DNA from: Pseudomonadota bacterium | Lineage (GTDB): Bacteria; Pseudomonadota; Alphaproteobacteria; Rhizobiales; Rhizobiaceae | NCBI GenBank assembly: GCA_023399465.1 | Contig: JAEWPB010000010.1 | Span: forward strand, 1 to 30,499 | Direction: 5' to 3' | Length of the DNA stretch: 30,499 nucleotides | Shown: positions 22,410 through 29,852 of the stretch, piece after piece | Layout: every line of letters begins with the position of its first letter | How positions within the stretch are numbered: position 1 is the stretch's first letter | Notes under the pieces: generated by a model | What the model was told of the DNA's origin: nothing | Seen by the model: only the letters and a program-made list of their open reading frames with translations | Databases searched by the model: none | Position numbers and translations under genes: made by a program

Positions 22410-23672
22410 ATGGTTACGGGAAAGCCGCCACGTCGCTCCAAATCTACCGGGGAACCGGTGACGATTGATCTGAAAGCTGAAAACATATCTCCCGTCGACA
22501 CGGCGAACGAAGCGGACAAGACCGCTGCCCCCGAGGATACGACCTCTGCGGCTGCCGAGCCTGTTTCCCCGGAGCCTCAGCCCCCCGAGCCACGCCCTGC
22601 CGATGCCCAGACCGAGGCCCAGACCGAGGCATCGATCGACGAGCCCGCTCCCGAGACAGCCAAGCATGAAACGCACGAGCCCGTGCAGCCACCGCACCGC
22701 AGCAATTCGGGGCTGATCGCCGCCGGCATTTTCGGCGGCCTCGTCTCGCTCGCCGGAATGGGCGCCCTGCAATATGCCGGGTTCCTGCCGCTGGTGATCG
22801 AGCGCAACGCGCCCGCTCCGACCGATACCTCCGGCCTCCAGGCCGAGATCGAAGCGCTGAGACAGCAGATCGCCGCGCTGCCTGCCCCTGCTCCTGCCCC
22901 CGCCGCCCCCGCGCCCGACACCGCCCTGCTCGGCCGTATCGACGCCCTCGAAGCCGCGGCCAAGACTGCCGAAGCCAATGCCGGCGATGCGCAGGCCATT
23001 ACCGCGCTCGATGAAAGGGTAGCGACCCTGACCGCCGGTCTCGATCAGTTGAAGGCAAGCGTCGCCACCACGGCTGAAACCGATGCCCGGACCGCAGCCG
23101 AACTCACCCAGCGCCTCGACGACGCGGAAAAGAAGCTCAATGAGCCGCGCCGGGATATCGAACTCGCGCGCGCCGTTGCGCTGGCCTCCCTGAAGGCCGC
23201 CATAGACCGAGGCAGCCCGTTCCTCGCCGAGCTCGACACGCTGTCCGGCGTCAGCCCGGACGATCCGGCTATTGCCGGCCTGAAACCCTTCGCTGCCGCG
23301 GGTGTGCCCTCGCGCGCCACGCTGATGCGGCAGTTTCCGCCCACGGCCTCGGCGATCCTCGCCGCGACCCACCAGCCCGATCCCGACGAGGGCGTCGCCG
23401 GACGCCTGATGAACAGCGCCATGTCGCTGGTCAAGGTGCGCCCCGTCGGCAATGTCGAGGGTGAAGGTCCGGATGCGGTGGTCGCCCGCATCGAGGACAA
23501 GCTGAAGAATGGTGACTTCAAGGGGGCCGCTCTGGAATGGCCGACCTTGCCGGAAGCCGGGAAAACGGCTGCTGCGGGCTTCAAGACCGAGCTCGACAAT
23601 CGCCTCAAGGTAGAGGACCTCATCGACGCGGCAATGAACAACAACCAGGCTGCAACGGGAAACGGGGGCTGA
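22410..23672 (+). CDS. Alphaproteobacterial Mic60 (mitofilin) homologue
   Basis: A 420-residue inner-membrane protein. Order of parts: a disordered Pro/Glu/Ala-rich N-terminus (1-98), one membrane helix (about 100-125, GLIAAGIFGGLVSLAGMGALQ), an Ala/Pro linker, a predicted coiled coil (about 141-250), and a C-terminal domain with IELARAVALASLKAAIDRGSPF and FLAELDTL, resembling the mitofilin signature. Mic60 forms crista junctions in mitochondria; the alphaproteobacterial forms shape intracytoplasmic membranes and are known to sit with haem genes, exactly as here between hemD and hemY. The ATG at 22410 has GAGG 6 bases upstream. The older name would be COG4223 membrane protein. Confidence 0.85.
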   Translation: MVTGKPPRRSKSTGEPVTIDLKAENISPVDTANEADKTAAPEDTTSAAAEPVSPEPQPPEPRPADAQTEAQTEASIDEPAPETAKHETHEPVQPPHRSNSGLIAAGIFGGLVSLAGMGALQYAGFLPLVIERNAPAPTDTSGLQAEIEALRQQIAALPAPAPAPAAPAPDTALLGRIDALEAAAKTAEANAGDAQAITALDERVATLTAGLDQLKASVATTAETDARTAAELTQRLDDAEKKLNEPRRDIELARAVALASLKAAIDRGSPFLAELDTLSGVSPDDPAIAGLKPFAAAGVPSRATLMRQFPPTASAILAATHQPDPDEGVAGRLMNSAMSLVKVRPVGNVEGEGPDAVVARIEDKLKNGDFKGAALEWPTLPEAGKTAAAGFKTELDNRLKVEDLIDAAMNNNQAATGNGG

Positions 23673-23679
23673 AGCGGAC

Positions 23680-25236
23680 ATGACCAGAATTCTCATTTTC
23701 GCTGTACTTGTCCTTGCACTTGCCCTCGGCTTTTCCTGGCTTGCCGACCGCCCCGGCGAACTCTCCATCGTCTGGCAGGGGCAACTCATCCAGATGAGCC
23801 TGATGGTCGCCGCGAGCGCGATCGTCGCGCTTGTCGCAGCGGTGATGGTCGTCTGGTGGCTGTTGCGGCTGATCTGGACGTCTCCGAATTCCATCAACCG
23901 CTATTTCCGCGCCCGCAAGCGCGATCGCGGCTATCAGGCACTGTCCACCGGGCTCATCGCCGCCGGTGCCGGCAATGCGTTGCTGGCGCGAAAGATGAGC
24001 GCCCGCTCCCGCAGCCTGATGAGTGCCGATCAGGAACCGTTGATCCACCTGCTCGAAGCGCAGGCGGCACTGATCGAGGGCAAGCATGACGAGGCCCGCC
24101 AGAAATTCGAACTGATGTCCGAGGATCCGGAGACCCGCGAACTCGGGCTGCGCGGCCTCTACCTCGAGGCCAAGAGGCTTGGCGCCGACGAGGCAGCCCG
24201 ACAGTTCGCCGAGAAGGCCGCCAACCAGGCCCCCTATCTGCCCTGGGCGGCGGAAGCCACGCTCGAGTACCGGAGCCAGGCCGGACGCTGGGACGATGCA
24301 ATCTACCTGCTCGACCAGCAGCGGGCCGCCCATGTCTTCGACCGCCGGGATGCCGACCGGATGAAGGCGGTCCTGCTGACGGCCCGCGCGGGCGAAAAGC
24401 TGGAAGGCGACCCGCGTGGCGCGCGCGATGATGCGCTGGCGGCGCTGAAGCTGTCGAGCACGCTGGTGCCCGCCGCACTGATCGCGGCCAAGGCCTATGT
24501 CCGCGAGGACAACCTGCGCAAGGCGTCTTCGGTGCTCGAGCAGATGTGGAAGAGCGAGCCGCATTCCGATGTTGCCCGCACCTATGTCCGGCTGCGCAGC
24601 GGCGACAGCACCCATGACCGGCTGAAACGCGCCGAACGGCTGGAAGCACTGCAGCCCGACAGCGTCGAAGGGCTGATCGCGGTCGCCAGCGCCGCACTTG
24701 ATGCCAAGGAGTTCGACAAGGCGCGCACCAAGGCGGAGGCTGCCGCAAAGATGGAGCCGCGCGAAAGCGTCTATCTGCTGCTCGCCGACATCGAGGAGGC
24801 GCAAACCGGCGACGAGGGCCGGGTGCGCCACTGGATGGCACAGGCGCTGCGCGCCCCGCGTGATCCCGCCTGGGTCGCCGACGGCTTCGTTTCCGACAAG
24901 TGGCTGCCGGTGTCGCCGGTCACGGGCCAGCTCGACCGGTTCGAGTGGAAGGTTCCGTTCACCCAGATCGACGGTGCGATCGAGGACGCCAACGCGGAAG
25001 TCGCATTCGCCACCCTGCCGGCGGTGACCAAGAGGCCAGTTCCCGGACCGACCGCCAACGGGGATGTGGCAGCGCGACCGGCAGAGCCCGTTGCAGCCGC
25101 CCCCGCTCCCACGGAGCCGGCGATTGCTGGTGCGGCACCGGAACCGCAGCCCTTCTTCGGCGGCTTGCCCGATGACCCCGGCGTACGCAATGAGGCGGCT
25201 CCCGCCGAGCCGAAATCGCGACTTCGACTGTTCTGA
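23680..25236 (+). CDS. hemY: HemY-type membrane protein with TPR repeats
   Basis: A 518-residue protein with two N-terminal membrane helices (about 4-22 and 40-64) forming the HemY_N domain, then a cytoplasmic or periplasmic array of TPR-like helical repeats (about 110-390; for example LLEAQAALIEGKHDEARQKF), and a Pro/Ala-rich tail. This is the small HemY family linked to hemCD in proteobacteria, not the Bacillus coproporphyrinogen oxidase of the same name. Its function is uncertain; it is thought to support late tetrapyrrole or membrane assembly steps. The ATG lies 7 bases after the Mic60 stop with a weak ribosome site, so translation may be coupled. Confidence 0.9.
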   Translation: MTRILIFAVLVLALALGFSWLADRPGELSIVWQGQLIQMSLMVAASAIVALVAAVMVVWWLLRLIWTSPNSINRYFRARKRDRGYQALSTGLIAAGAGNALLARKMSARSRSLMSADQEPLIHLLEAQAALIEGKHDEARQKFELMSEDPETRELGLRGLYLEAKRLGADEAARQFAEKAANQAPYLPWAAEATLEYRSQAGRWDDAIYLLDQQRAAHVFDRRDADRMKAVLLTARAGEKLEGDPRGARDDALAALKLSSTLVPAALIAAKAYVREDNLRKASSVLEQMWKSEPHSDVARTYVRLRSGDSTHDRLKRAERLEALQPDSVEGLIAVASAALDAKEFDKARTKAEAAAKMEPRESVYLLLADIEEAQTGDEGRVRHWMAQALRAPRDPAWVADGFVSDKWLPVSPVTGQLDRFEWKVPFTQIDGAIEDANAEVAFATLPAVTKRPVPGPTANGDVAARPAEPVAAAPAPTEPAIAGAAPEPQPFFGGLPDDPGVRNEAAPAEPKSRLRLF

Positions 25237-25252
25237 GAGGCACACTGACGGC

Positions 25253-25735
25253 ATGTTCGAACGATTCCAGCAGTTTCTCCAAAGCCTGACCAACCGATCG
25301 AGCCCGGAATTTGCACCTGACGATCCGCGACTTGCCGTCGCCGCCCTCTGCTTTCAGGTCATGGAGGCCGACGGCACGGTTTCGGAATCGGAAAAGGCGC
25401 ACCTGCGACAGTTCCTTGGCGAGTACTACAAGCTGGAAGACGGCCGCCTCGATGCCTTGATGGCGGCCGGTCAGGAAGCGGGACACGCAGCGGTCGACTA
25501 CTACCGCTTCACCACTGACCTCAAGCGCCAGCTAGACGAGGCCGAGCGCATCGAGCTGGTCGGCATCCTCTGGGATCTCGTCTACGCCGACGGGGTGCGC
25601 AGCGAGATGGAGGATCACGTCATCTGGCGGATCGCCGACCTTCTCGGCGTCACCGGCCGCGATCGGGTGACGGCGCGCCAGCTGGCGGCAGCGCGGGCGG
25701 ACAAGGGCGATACCGGAGACGGCGATGGCGAATGA
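25253..25735 (+). CDS. TerB-like protein
   Basis: A 160-residue all-helical protein of the TerB (tellurite-resistance B-like) superfamily. The two acidic metal-binding-like motifs are visible: VMEADGTVSESEKAHL (about 38-53) and LVYADGVRSEMEDHVIWRIADLLGV (about 108-132). The longer frame from 25064 lies within hemY and is rejected in favour of the ATG at 25253, GAGAGG upstream. No other ter genes are nearby, so tellurite resistance is not implied. It ends by overlapping the amidotransferase gene by 11 bases. Confidence 0.88.
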   Translation: MFERFQQFLQSLTNRSSPEFAPDDPRLAVAALCFQVMEADGTVSESEKAHLRQFLGEYYKLEDGRLDALMAAGQEAGHAAVDYYRFTTDLKRQLDEAERIELVGILWDLVYADGVRSEMEDHVIWRIADLLGVTGRDRVTARQLAAARADKGDTGDGDGE

Positions 25736-26450
25736 CATGCCCGGGTCCGCCAGCAAGGGCCGGATCCTGATCGTCCTGCATCAGGAACGGTCGAGCCCGG
25801 GGCGGGTTGGCCAGATGCTGGTCGAGAAGGGCTACGAACTCGATATCCGCCGCCCGGTCCTCGGTGAGCCGCTTCCCGAAACGCTTGCCCGCCATGCCGG
25901 CGCGGTGGTCTTCGGCGGCCCGATGAGCGCCAACGACCCCGACGATTTTGTAAAGGCGGAGATCCGCTGGCTCGAGGTGCCGCTGAAGGAGCAGAAGCCG
26001 TTCCTCGGCATCTGCCTCGGCGCGCAGATGCTGGTGCGCCATCTCGGCGGCAAGGTCCAGCCGCATCGGGAGGGACTGACGGAAATCGGCTGGTATCCGA
26101 TCAAGCCGACCGAGAAGGGCCGGCTGATGATGCATTGGCCGAAGATGGTCTATCATTTCCACCGCGAAGGCTTCGACCTGCCGCACGGGGCCGAATTGCT
26201 TGCCGAAGCCGACATCTATCCCAACCAGGCATTCCGCTACAACGGCAACGCCTGGGGGCTGCAGTTTCACGCCGAGCTGACACGCGCGATGATGCATCGC
26301 TGGGTCGTCCATGGCGCCCATCGCTTCATCCTGCCGAACGCCCAGCAGGGCCGCGAGCATCTCGAAGGGCGGATGCTGTTCGATACGCCCCTGCGCGCCT
26401 GGCTTTCGGAATTCCTCGACCGGGTCTTCGAACAGCGCAATCAGCGCTGA
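25725..26450 (+). CDS. Class I glutamine amidotransferase-like protein
   Basis: A 241-residue protein with a complete class I glutaminase site: nucleophile Cys97 in FLGICLGAQ, and His182 and Glu184 in LQFHAEL. It resembles stand-alone GMP-synthase-type amidotransferase proteins annotated in many proteobacteria, for which the acceptor is usually unknown. GGAGA lies 6 bases before the ATG. It overlaps the TerB gene by 11 bases at the start and the convergent MFS gene by 10 bases at the end, so it is probably the last gene of the hem transcript. Confidence 0.92.
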   Translation: MANDMPGSASKGRILIVLHQERSSPGRVGQMLVEKGYELDIRRPVLGEPLPETLARHAGAVVFGGPMSANDPDDFVKAEIRWLEVPLKEQKPFLGICLGAQMLVRHLGGKVQPHREGLTEIGWYPIKPTEKGRLMMHWPKMVYHFHREGFDLPHGAELLAEADIYPNQAFRYNGNAWGLQFHAELTRAMMHRWVVHGAHRFILPNAQQGREHLEGRMLFDTPLRAWLSEFLDRVFEQRNQR

Positions 26451-27691
26451 CTGGAGAATTGCGGCGCCTCGAGGCTGTCGATCCGTCGCAGCTTCGGGAA
26501 TGCTGCGGCCCAGAGGCCGGCCACCAGCAGCGTGCCTACCCCGCCGATGACCACGGCCGGGATCGCCCCGACGACCGCCGCCATCGTGCCCGCGCGGAAT
26601 TCACCGAGCTCGTTGGAGGCCCCGATGAACACCATGTTGACGGCGTTGACGCGGCCGCGCACCTCGTCCGGGGTCCACAGCGCGATCAGCGTTTCCCGGA
26701 CATAGACCGAGATCATGTCGGCACCGCCCATCACCACCAGCGCGGCAATCGAAATCCACGCCGTCTCGGAGAGGCCGAAGACGATCGTTGCCGCACCGAA
26801 CAGGGCAACGCCGACGAAGAGGTAAGTGCCGGCCCGGTTGTGGATCGGATAGGCGGCCAGCAGCACCGCCACCGCGATCGCACCGATGCCCGGGGCCGCA
26901 CGCAACAGGCCGAGCCCCCAGGGACCGAGGGTGAGGATATCGCGGGCAAAGACCGGCATCAGCGCCACCGCACCGCCGAGAAGCACCGCGAAGAGATCGA
27001 GCGAGATCGCTCCGAGCACCACCTTCTCCGAGCGGATGAAACGGAAACCGGCCAGCACCGTGCTCCAACTCCTAGGCTCGGAAGAACTCCGCTGCACCGG
27101 CTTCTCGATCATCAGCATGAGGATCGCGGCCGTCGCGAAGAAGCCGACCGCGACGCAGTACGCGACCGTGGCGCTCAGGCCATAGAGCAGGCCGCCGGCG
27201 ACCGGGCCGACGATCGATGCGGTCTGCCAGGACGATGAATTCCACGCCACCGCATTGGCAAGATCCCTTTCGGGCACGAGATTGGGCGCCAGCGACTGGA
27301 TCGCCGGTCCCATGAAAGCGCGCTCGATGCCGAAGACCAGCAATATGGCGAAGACGGGCCACGGCGCGAAGGCCCCCGCGAGCGTCAACCCGAGCAGCGC
27401 CACGGTGCAGAGCGTGCCGGCGCCAAGGCAGACGGCGGCGATCGCGCGCCTGTTGTATCGATCGGCGACCGAGCCGGTGACCAGCATCAGCACCAGCGAC
27501 GGCAGGAACTGGAAAAGGCCGATCAGGCCGAGATAGAGCGTGCTGCCGGTCTCGTCATACATCTGCCAGCCGACCGCGACACTGACGATCTGGATGGCAA
27601 AGGCGGCGAGAAACCGGGCGAAGAAGAACCGCGCATAGGAGGTGTGCCTGAAGGCGGCAAAACGGTCACCGGTCGAAACAGCGGACTTCAT
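26441..27691 (-). CDS. MFS transporter, EntS-like exporter group
   Basis: A 416-residue inner-membrane protein with about 12 hydrophobic helices. The start MKSAVSTGDRFAAFRHTSYARFFFARFLAAFAIQ and the loop GSVADRYNRRAI (the MFS motif A) place it in the MFS_3/EntS-like group that exports siderophores or drugs. AIQSLAPNLVPERDLANAVAWNSSSWQTASIVGPVAGG is also typical. The substrate is unknown. Its ribosome site GGAAAG would be paired in a hairpin (27698-27730). It converges on the amidotransferase gene, and YggT lies divergently upstream. Confidence 0.92.
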   Translation of the reverse strand: MKSAVSTGDRFAAFRHTSYARFFFARFLAAFAIQIVSVAVGWQMYDETGSTLYLGLIGLFQFLPSLVLMLVTGSVADRYNRRAIAAVCLGAGTLCTVALLGLTLAGAFAPWPVFAILLVFGIERAFMGPAIQSLAPNLVPERDLANAVAWNSSSWQTASIVGPVAGGLLYGLSATVAYCVAVGFFATAAILMLMIEKPVQRSSSEPRSWSTVLAGFRFIRSEKVVLGAISLDLFAVLLGGAVALMPVFARDILTLGPWGLGLLRAAPGIGAIAVAVLLAAYPIHNRAGTYLFVGVALFGAATIVFGLSETAWISIAALVVMGGADMISVYVRETLIALWTPDEVRGRVNAVNMVFIGASNELGEFRAGTMAAVVGAIPAVVIGGVGTLLVAGLWAAAFPKLRRIDSLEAPQFSSQR

Positions 27692-27697
27692 CGGGCA

Positions 27698-27730
27698 CTT
27701 TCCAGTATCGGCCAGCTCGCCTCTGGAAAG
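27698..27730 (-). promoter_or_regulatory. Hairpin covering the ribosome site of the MFS gene
   Basis: On the minus strand CTTTCCAG (27730-27723), 17 bases, CTGGAAAG (27705-27698), then 6 bases to the ATG. The right arm contains GGAAAG, the only Shine-Dalgarno candidate, so the fold would block translation. The repeat could instead be a DNA operator. Confidence 0.5.
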
Positions 27731-27828
27731 GTCGAACCATTAAACATGATGTGCCGGCATTCGCCGCGGCACTTGCCCGTTAACTCACCAATGTCTACAT
27801 GTCTGTCAATAACGAAATGGAGACCCGT

Positions 27829-28119
27829 ATGCTCGCGCTCTTTCAAACCATCGATTTGGCACTCAACCTCTATACGTGGTTGCTGATCGCAAGCGCCATC
27901 TTTTCCTGGCTCTATGCCTTCAACGTGGTCAACTCCAGCAACCAGTTCGTCAATTCGATCGGCCGTTTCCTTTACAACATCACCGAGCCGGCACTGCGGC
28001 CGATCCGTCGCATCCTGCCCGATCTCGGCGGCATCGACATTTCGCCGATCATCCTGCTGCTCCTGATCTTCTTTGTCCGTTCCTTCATGTGGAACAGCAT
28101 CTACCCGATGTTCGCTTGA
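27829..28119 (+). CDS. YggT-family membrane protein
   Basis: A 96-residue protein with two hydrophobic helices (about 5-30 and 66-90) separated by the family motif region with NQFVNSIGRFLYNITEPALRPIRRILPDLGGIDISPI. YggT proteins are conserved small membrane proteins implicated in osmotic shock and membrane or division functions. The ATG at 27829 is chosen over 27799 because GGAGA lies just upstream and the family begins near this point. Its TGA overlaps a TTG start for the next gene. Confidence 0.92.
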   Translation: MLALFQTIDLALNLYTWLLIASAIFSWLYAFNVVNSSNQFVNSIGRFLYNITEPALRPIRRILPDLGGIDISPIILLLLIFFVRSFMWNSIYPMFA

Positions 28120-28430
28120 CGCCGGCCTGGCAGCCTGGAAGCAACGATCTGCGCCTCGCCGTGCGGCTGACGCCGAATGGCGGGCGCGACGCCATTGAAG
28201 GCGTAGAGACCGGTGCCGATGGTGAGGACCACCTCAAGGTGAGGGTCACCGCGGTTCCGGAAAAGGGAAAGGCCAACAAGGCGCTGATCGCCCTTGTCGC
28301 CAAGCGGCTCGGGGTTCCGAAATCCTCGATCACCATCATCTCCGGCGAAACGGCGCGCAAAAAAATCCTCCGGATCGAAGGCGACCCGGAGGATCTGAAA
28401 TCTCGTCTTGAGGCGCTGCTGGCGCCTTGA
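28116..28430 (+). CDS. DUF167/YggU-family protein
   Basis: A 104-residue cytoplasmic protein with the DUF167 core: LRLAVRLTPNGGRDAIEGV, LKVRVTAVPEKGKANKALIALVAKRLGV and SITIISGETARKKILRI. The start is taken as TTG at 28116, which overlaps the YggT stop (TTGA) and gives the usual length; no ATG in frame is well placed. YggT and YggU are neighbours in many genomes. Its TGA abuts the TGA of the convergent ppa with no base between. Confidence 0.88.
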   Translation: MTPAWQPGSNDLRLAVRLTPNGGRDAIEGVETGADGEDHLKVRVTAVPEKGKANKALIALVAKRLGVPKSSITIISGETARKKILRIEGDPEDLKSRLEALLAP

Positions 28431-28967
28431 TCAGGCCTTCTCGGCCTTGGCGCGCTCGATCGCTTCGACGATCAGGCGCTTGGCAACGTCGACATCCTGC
28501 CAGCCGGCGATCTTCACCCACTTGCCGGGCTCCAGATCCTTGTAGTGCTCGAAAAAGTGCTCGATCTGCTTCAGCGTGATCTCAGGCAGGTCGGTATAGT
28601 TGGCGATCTTGTCATAGCGACGCGTCAGCTTCTGCACCGGCACGGCAATGATCTTCTCGTCCTTGCCACCGTCGTCTTCCATCACCATCACGCCGATCGG
28701 GCGGACGCTGATCACGCAGCCCGGCAGCAGCGGGCGGGTATTGCAGATCAGCACGTCGATCGGGTCGCCGTCTTCCGAAAGAGTATGCGGAACGAAGCCG
28801 TAGTTGCCCGGATAGGTCATCGGCGTGTAGAGGAAGCGGTCGACGACCAGCGCGCCTGCGTCCTTGTCCATCTCATACTTGATCGGGTGTCCGCCAACCG
28901 GAACCTCGATAATCACGTTTACGTCTTCCGGCGGATTCTTGCCGATGGAAATGGCGTCGATGCGCAT
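28431..28967 (-). CDS. ppa: Inorganic pyrophosphatase (family I)
   Basis: A 178-residue Mg-dependent enzyme that hydrolyses pyrophosphate and so drives biosynthetic reactions. The signature EDGDPIDVLI supplies the metal ligands Asp66, Asp68 and Asp71; KYEMDKDAGAL and DRFLYTPMTYPGNYGFVP are the other active-site parts. Length is standard. GGGAGAA precedes the ATG. The 174-base region upstream holds a plausible promoter. Confidence 0.98.
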   Translation of the reverse strand: MRIDAISIGKNPPEDVNVIIEVPVGGHPIKYEMDKDAGALVVDRFLYTPMTYPGNYGFVPHTLSEDGDPIDVLICNTRPLLPGCVISVRPIGVMVMEDDGGKDEKIIAVPVQKLTRRYDKIANYTDLPEITLKQIEHFFEHYKDLEPGKWVKIAGWQDVDVAKRLIVEAIERAKAEKA

Positions 28968-29002
28968 TGCTTTCTCCCACGCAGGTCTGGAAATCTGGCG
29001 TT

Positions 29003-29031
29003 GAGATAGTCGGATTTATGCCGCAACGCAA
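29003..29031 (-). promoter_or_regulatory. ppa: Candidate ppa promoter
   Basis: On the minus strand TTGCGT (29031-29026), 17 bases, TATCTC (29008-29003), about 35 bases before the start codon. Confidence 0.4.
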
Positions 29032-29141
29032 CAATGCTTTGGATGGAAAGCAAAGTTTAGCGGCAGGGCACCGAAACACCGCTGGCGCAGGCGCGCGCCA
29101 CTGTCGCCGACGCCCGAAATGCGCCAGGCGAGAAACGGCTT

Positions 29142-29648
29142 TCAGCTCCAGACGAAGCCGATCTTCTTCAGCGACGTTTCGCCGAAGGTTTCCATTCCCT
29201 CGGCGAAATCCACGCCGCCATTGGAGCGGAAGAAGCGCTCGGCGTGCTCGCTTTCATCGAGGCACCAGACAACCATACCATTGCATCCGAGCGACTTCAG
29301 CAAGCGTCGCGCTTCACCGAACAGGAGCCGGCCAAGACCGATGCCCTGATACTCCGGCCGCAGGTAGAGTTCGTAGATCTCGCCTTCCTGCGGCAGCGCT
29401 CGCGCGCGATTGAGGCCGAGCGTCGCATAGCCTGCGATGGTGCCGGCCACATCAACCACGAGCAACGTTGCCGGGCCGCGGGTGGCCTTGCGCCACCAGA
29501 CTTCACCACGGCGCTCGATCATCTGCGTCAGGGGACGATGCGGGATGATGCCGGCGTAGGTGTGCTGCCACGCAAGGCGGTGCGCCTCGGAGATAGCTCG
29601 GGCATCGTCGGGCTCGGCCCGCCGGACATCAATCGACAACGTTTTCAT
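29142..29648 (-). CDS. GNAT-family N-acetyltransferase
   Basis: A 168-residue acetyltransferase with the GNAT fold. The acetyl-CoA pyrophosphate loop is RPEYQGIGLGRLL, QGIGLG at residues 101-106. The strand before it (EGEIYELYLR) and LKSLGCNGMVVWCLDESEHAERFFRSNGG after it are normal for the family. The acceptor is not predictable. A CtrA box lies about 100 bases upstream of the start, so expression may follow the cell cycle. The ribosome site is weak (AGAGTG). No close partner gene shares its transcript. Confidence 0.9.
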   Translation of the reverse strand: MKTLSIDVRRAEPDDARAISEAHRLAWQHTYAGIIPHRPLTQMIERRGEVWWRKATRGPATLLVVDVAGTIAGYATLGLNRARALPQEGEIYELYLRPEYQGIGLGRLLFGEARRLLKSLGCNGMVVWCLDESEHAERFFRSNGGVDFAEGMETFGETSLKKIGFVWS

Positions 29649-29746
29649 AACGTCACTCTAGGTCCCGTCGCGGCTGATTCACCATCCCTTAAGATTGCCG
29701 ATTGGTAAATTGCCCACAGACTTTACATGTGGATGATAACCAAAAG

Positions 29747-29762
29747 TTAACGCCTTTTTAAC
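29747..29762 (-). promoter_or_regulatory. CtrA box upstream of the GNAT gene
   Basis: TTAA (29747-29750), seven bases, TTAAC (29758-29762); on the minus strand it also reads TTAA-N7-TTAAC. If the proximal TTAACT acts as the -35, a TGTAAA lies 17 bases further as a possible -10, upstream of the GNAT start. Confidence 0.6.
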
Positions 29763-29796
29763 GATTGCGACAAGCCATGAAAAAGGGGAAGCCACA

Positions 29797-29826
29797 AATA
29801 AAAACCCCGGCGCGAGCGCCGGGGTT
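29797..29826 (-). terminator. Intrinsic terminator of typA
   Basis: On the minus strand AACCCCGGCG, loop CTCG, CGCCGGGGTT, then TTTATTTG. A 10-bp GC-rich stem followed by a U-run, 26 bases after the typA stop. Confidence 0.93.
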
Positions 29827-29852
29827 CGTAATTTCTCAATGAAGCCGGATAC

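Noticed and set aside
23680..25236. Reading hemY as a protoporphyrinogen or coproporphyrinogen oxidase
   Set aside because: The protein has two N-terminal membrane helices and TPR-like repeats and no FAD-binding motif; only the name is shared.
25253..25735. Tellurite-resistance operon
   Set aside because: Only a TerB-like domain is present; no terA, terC, terD or terE-like genes are nearby.
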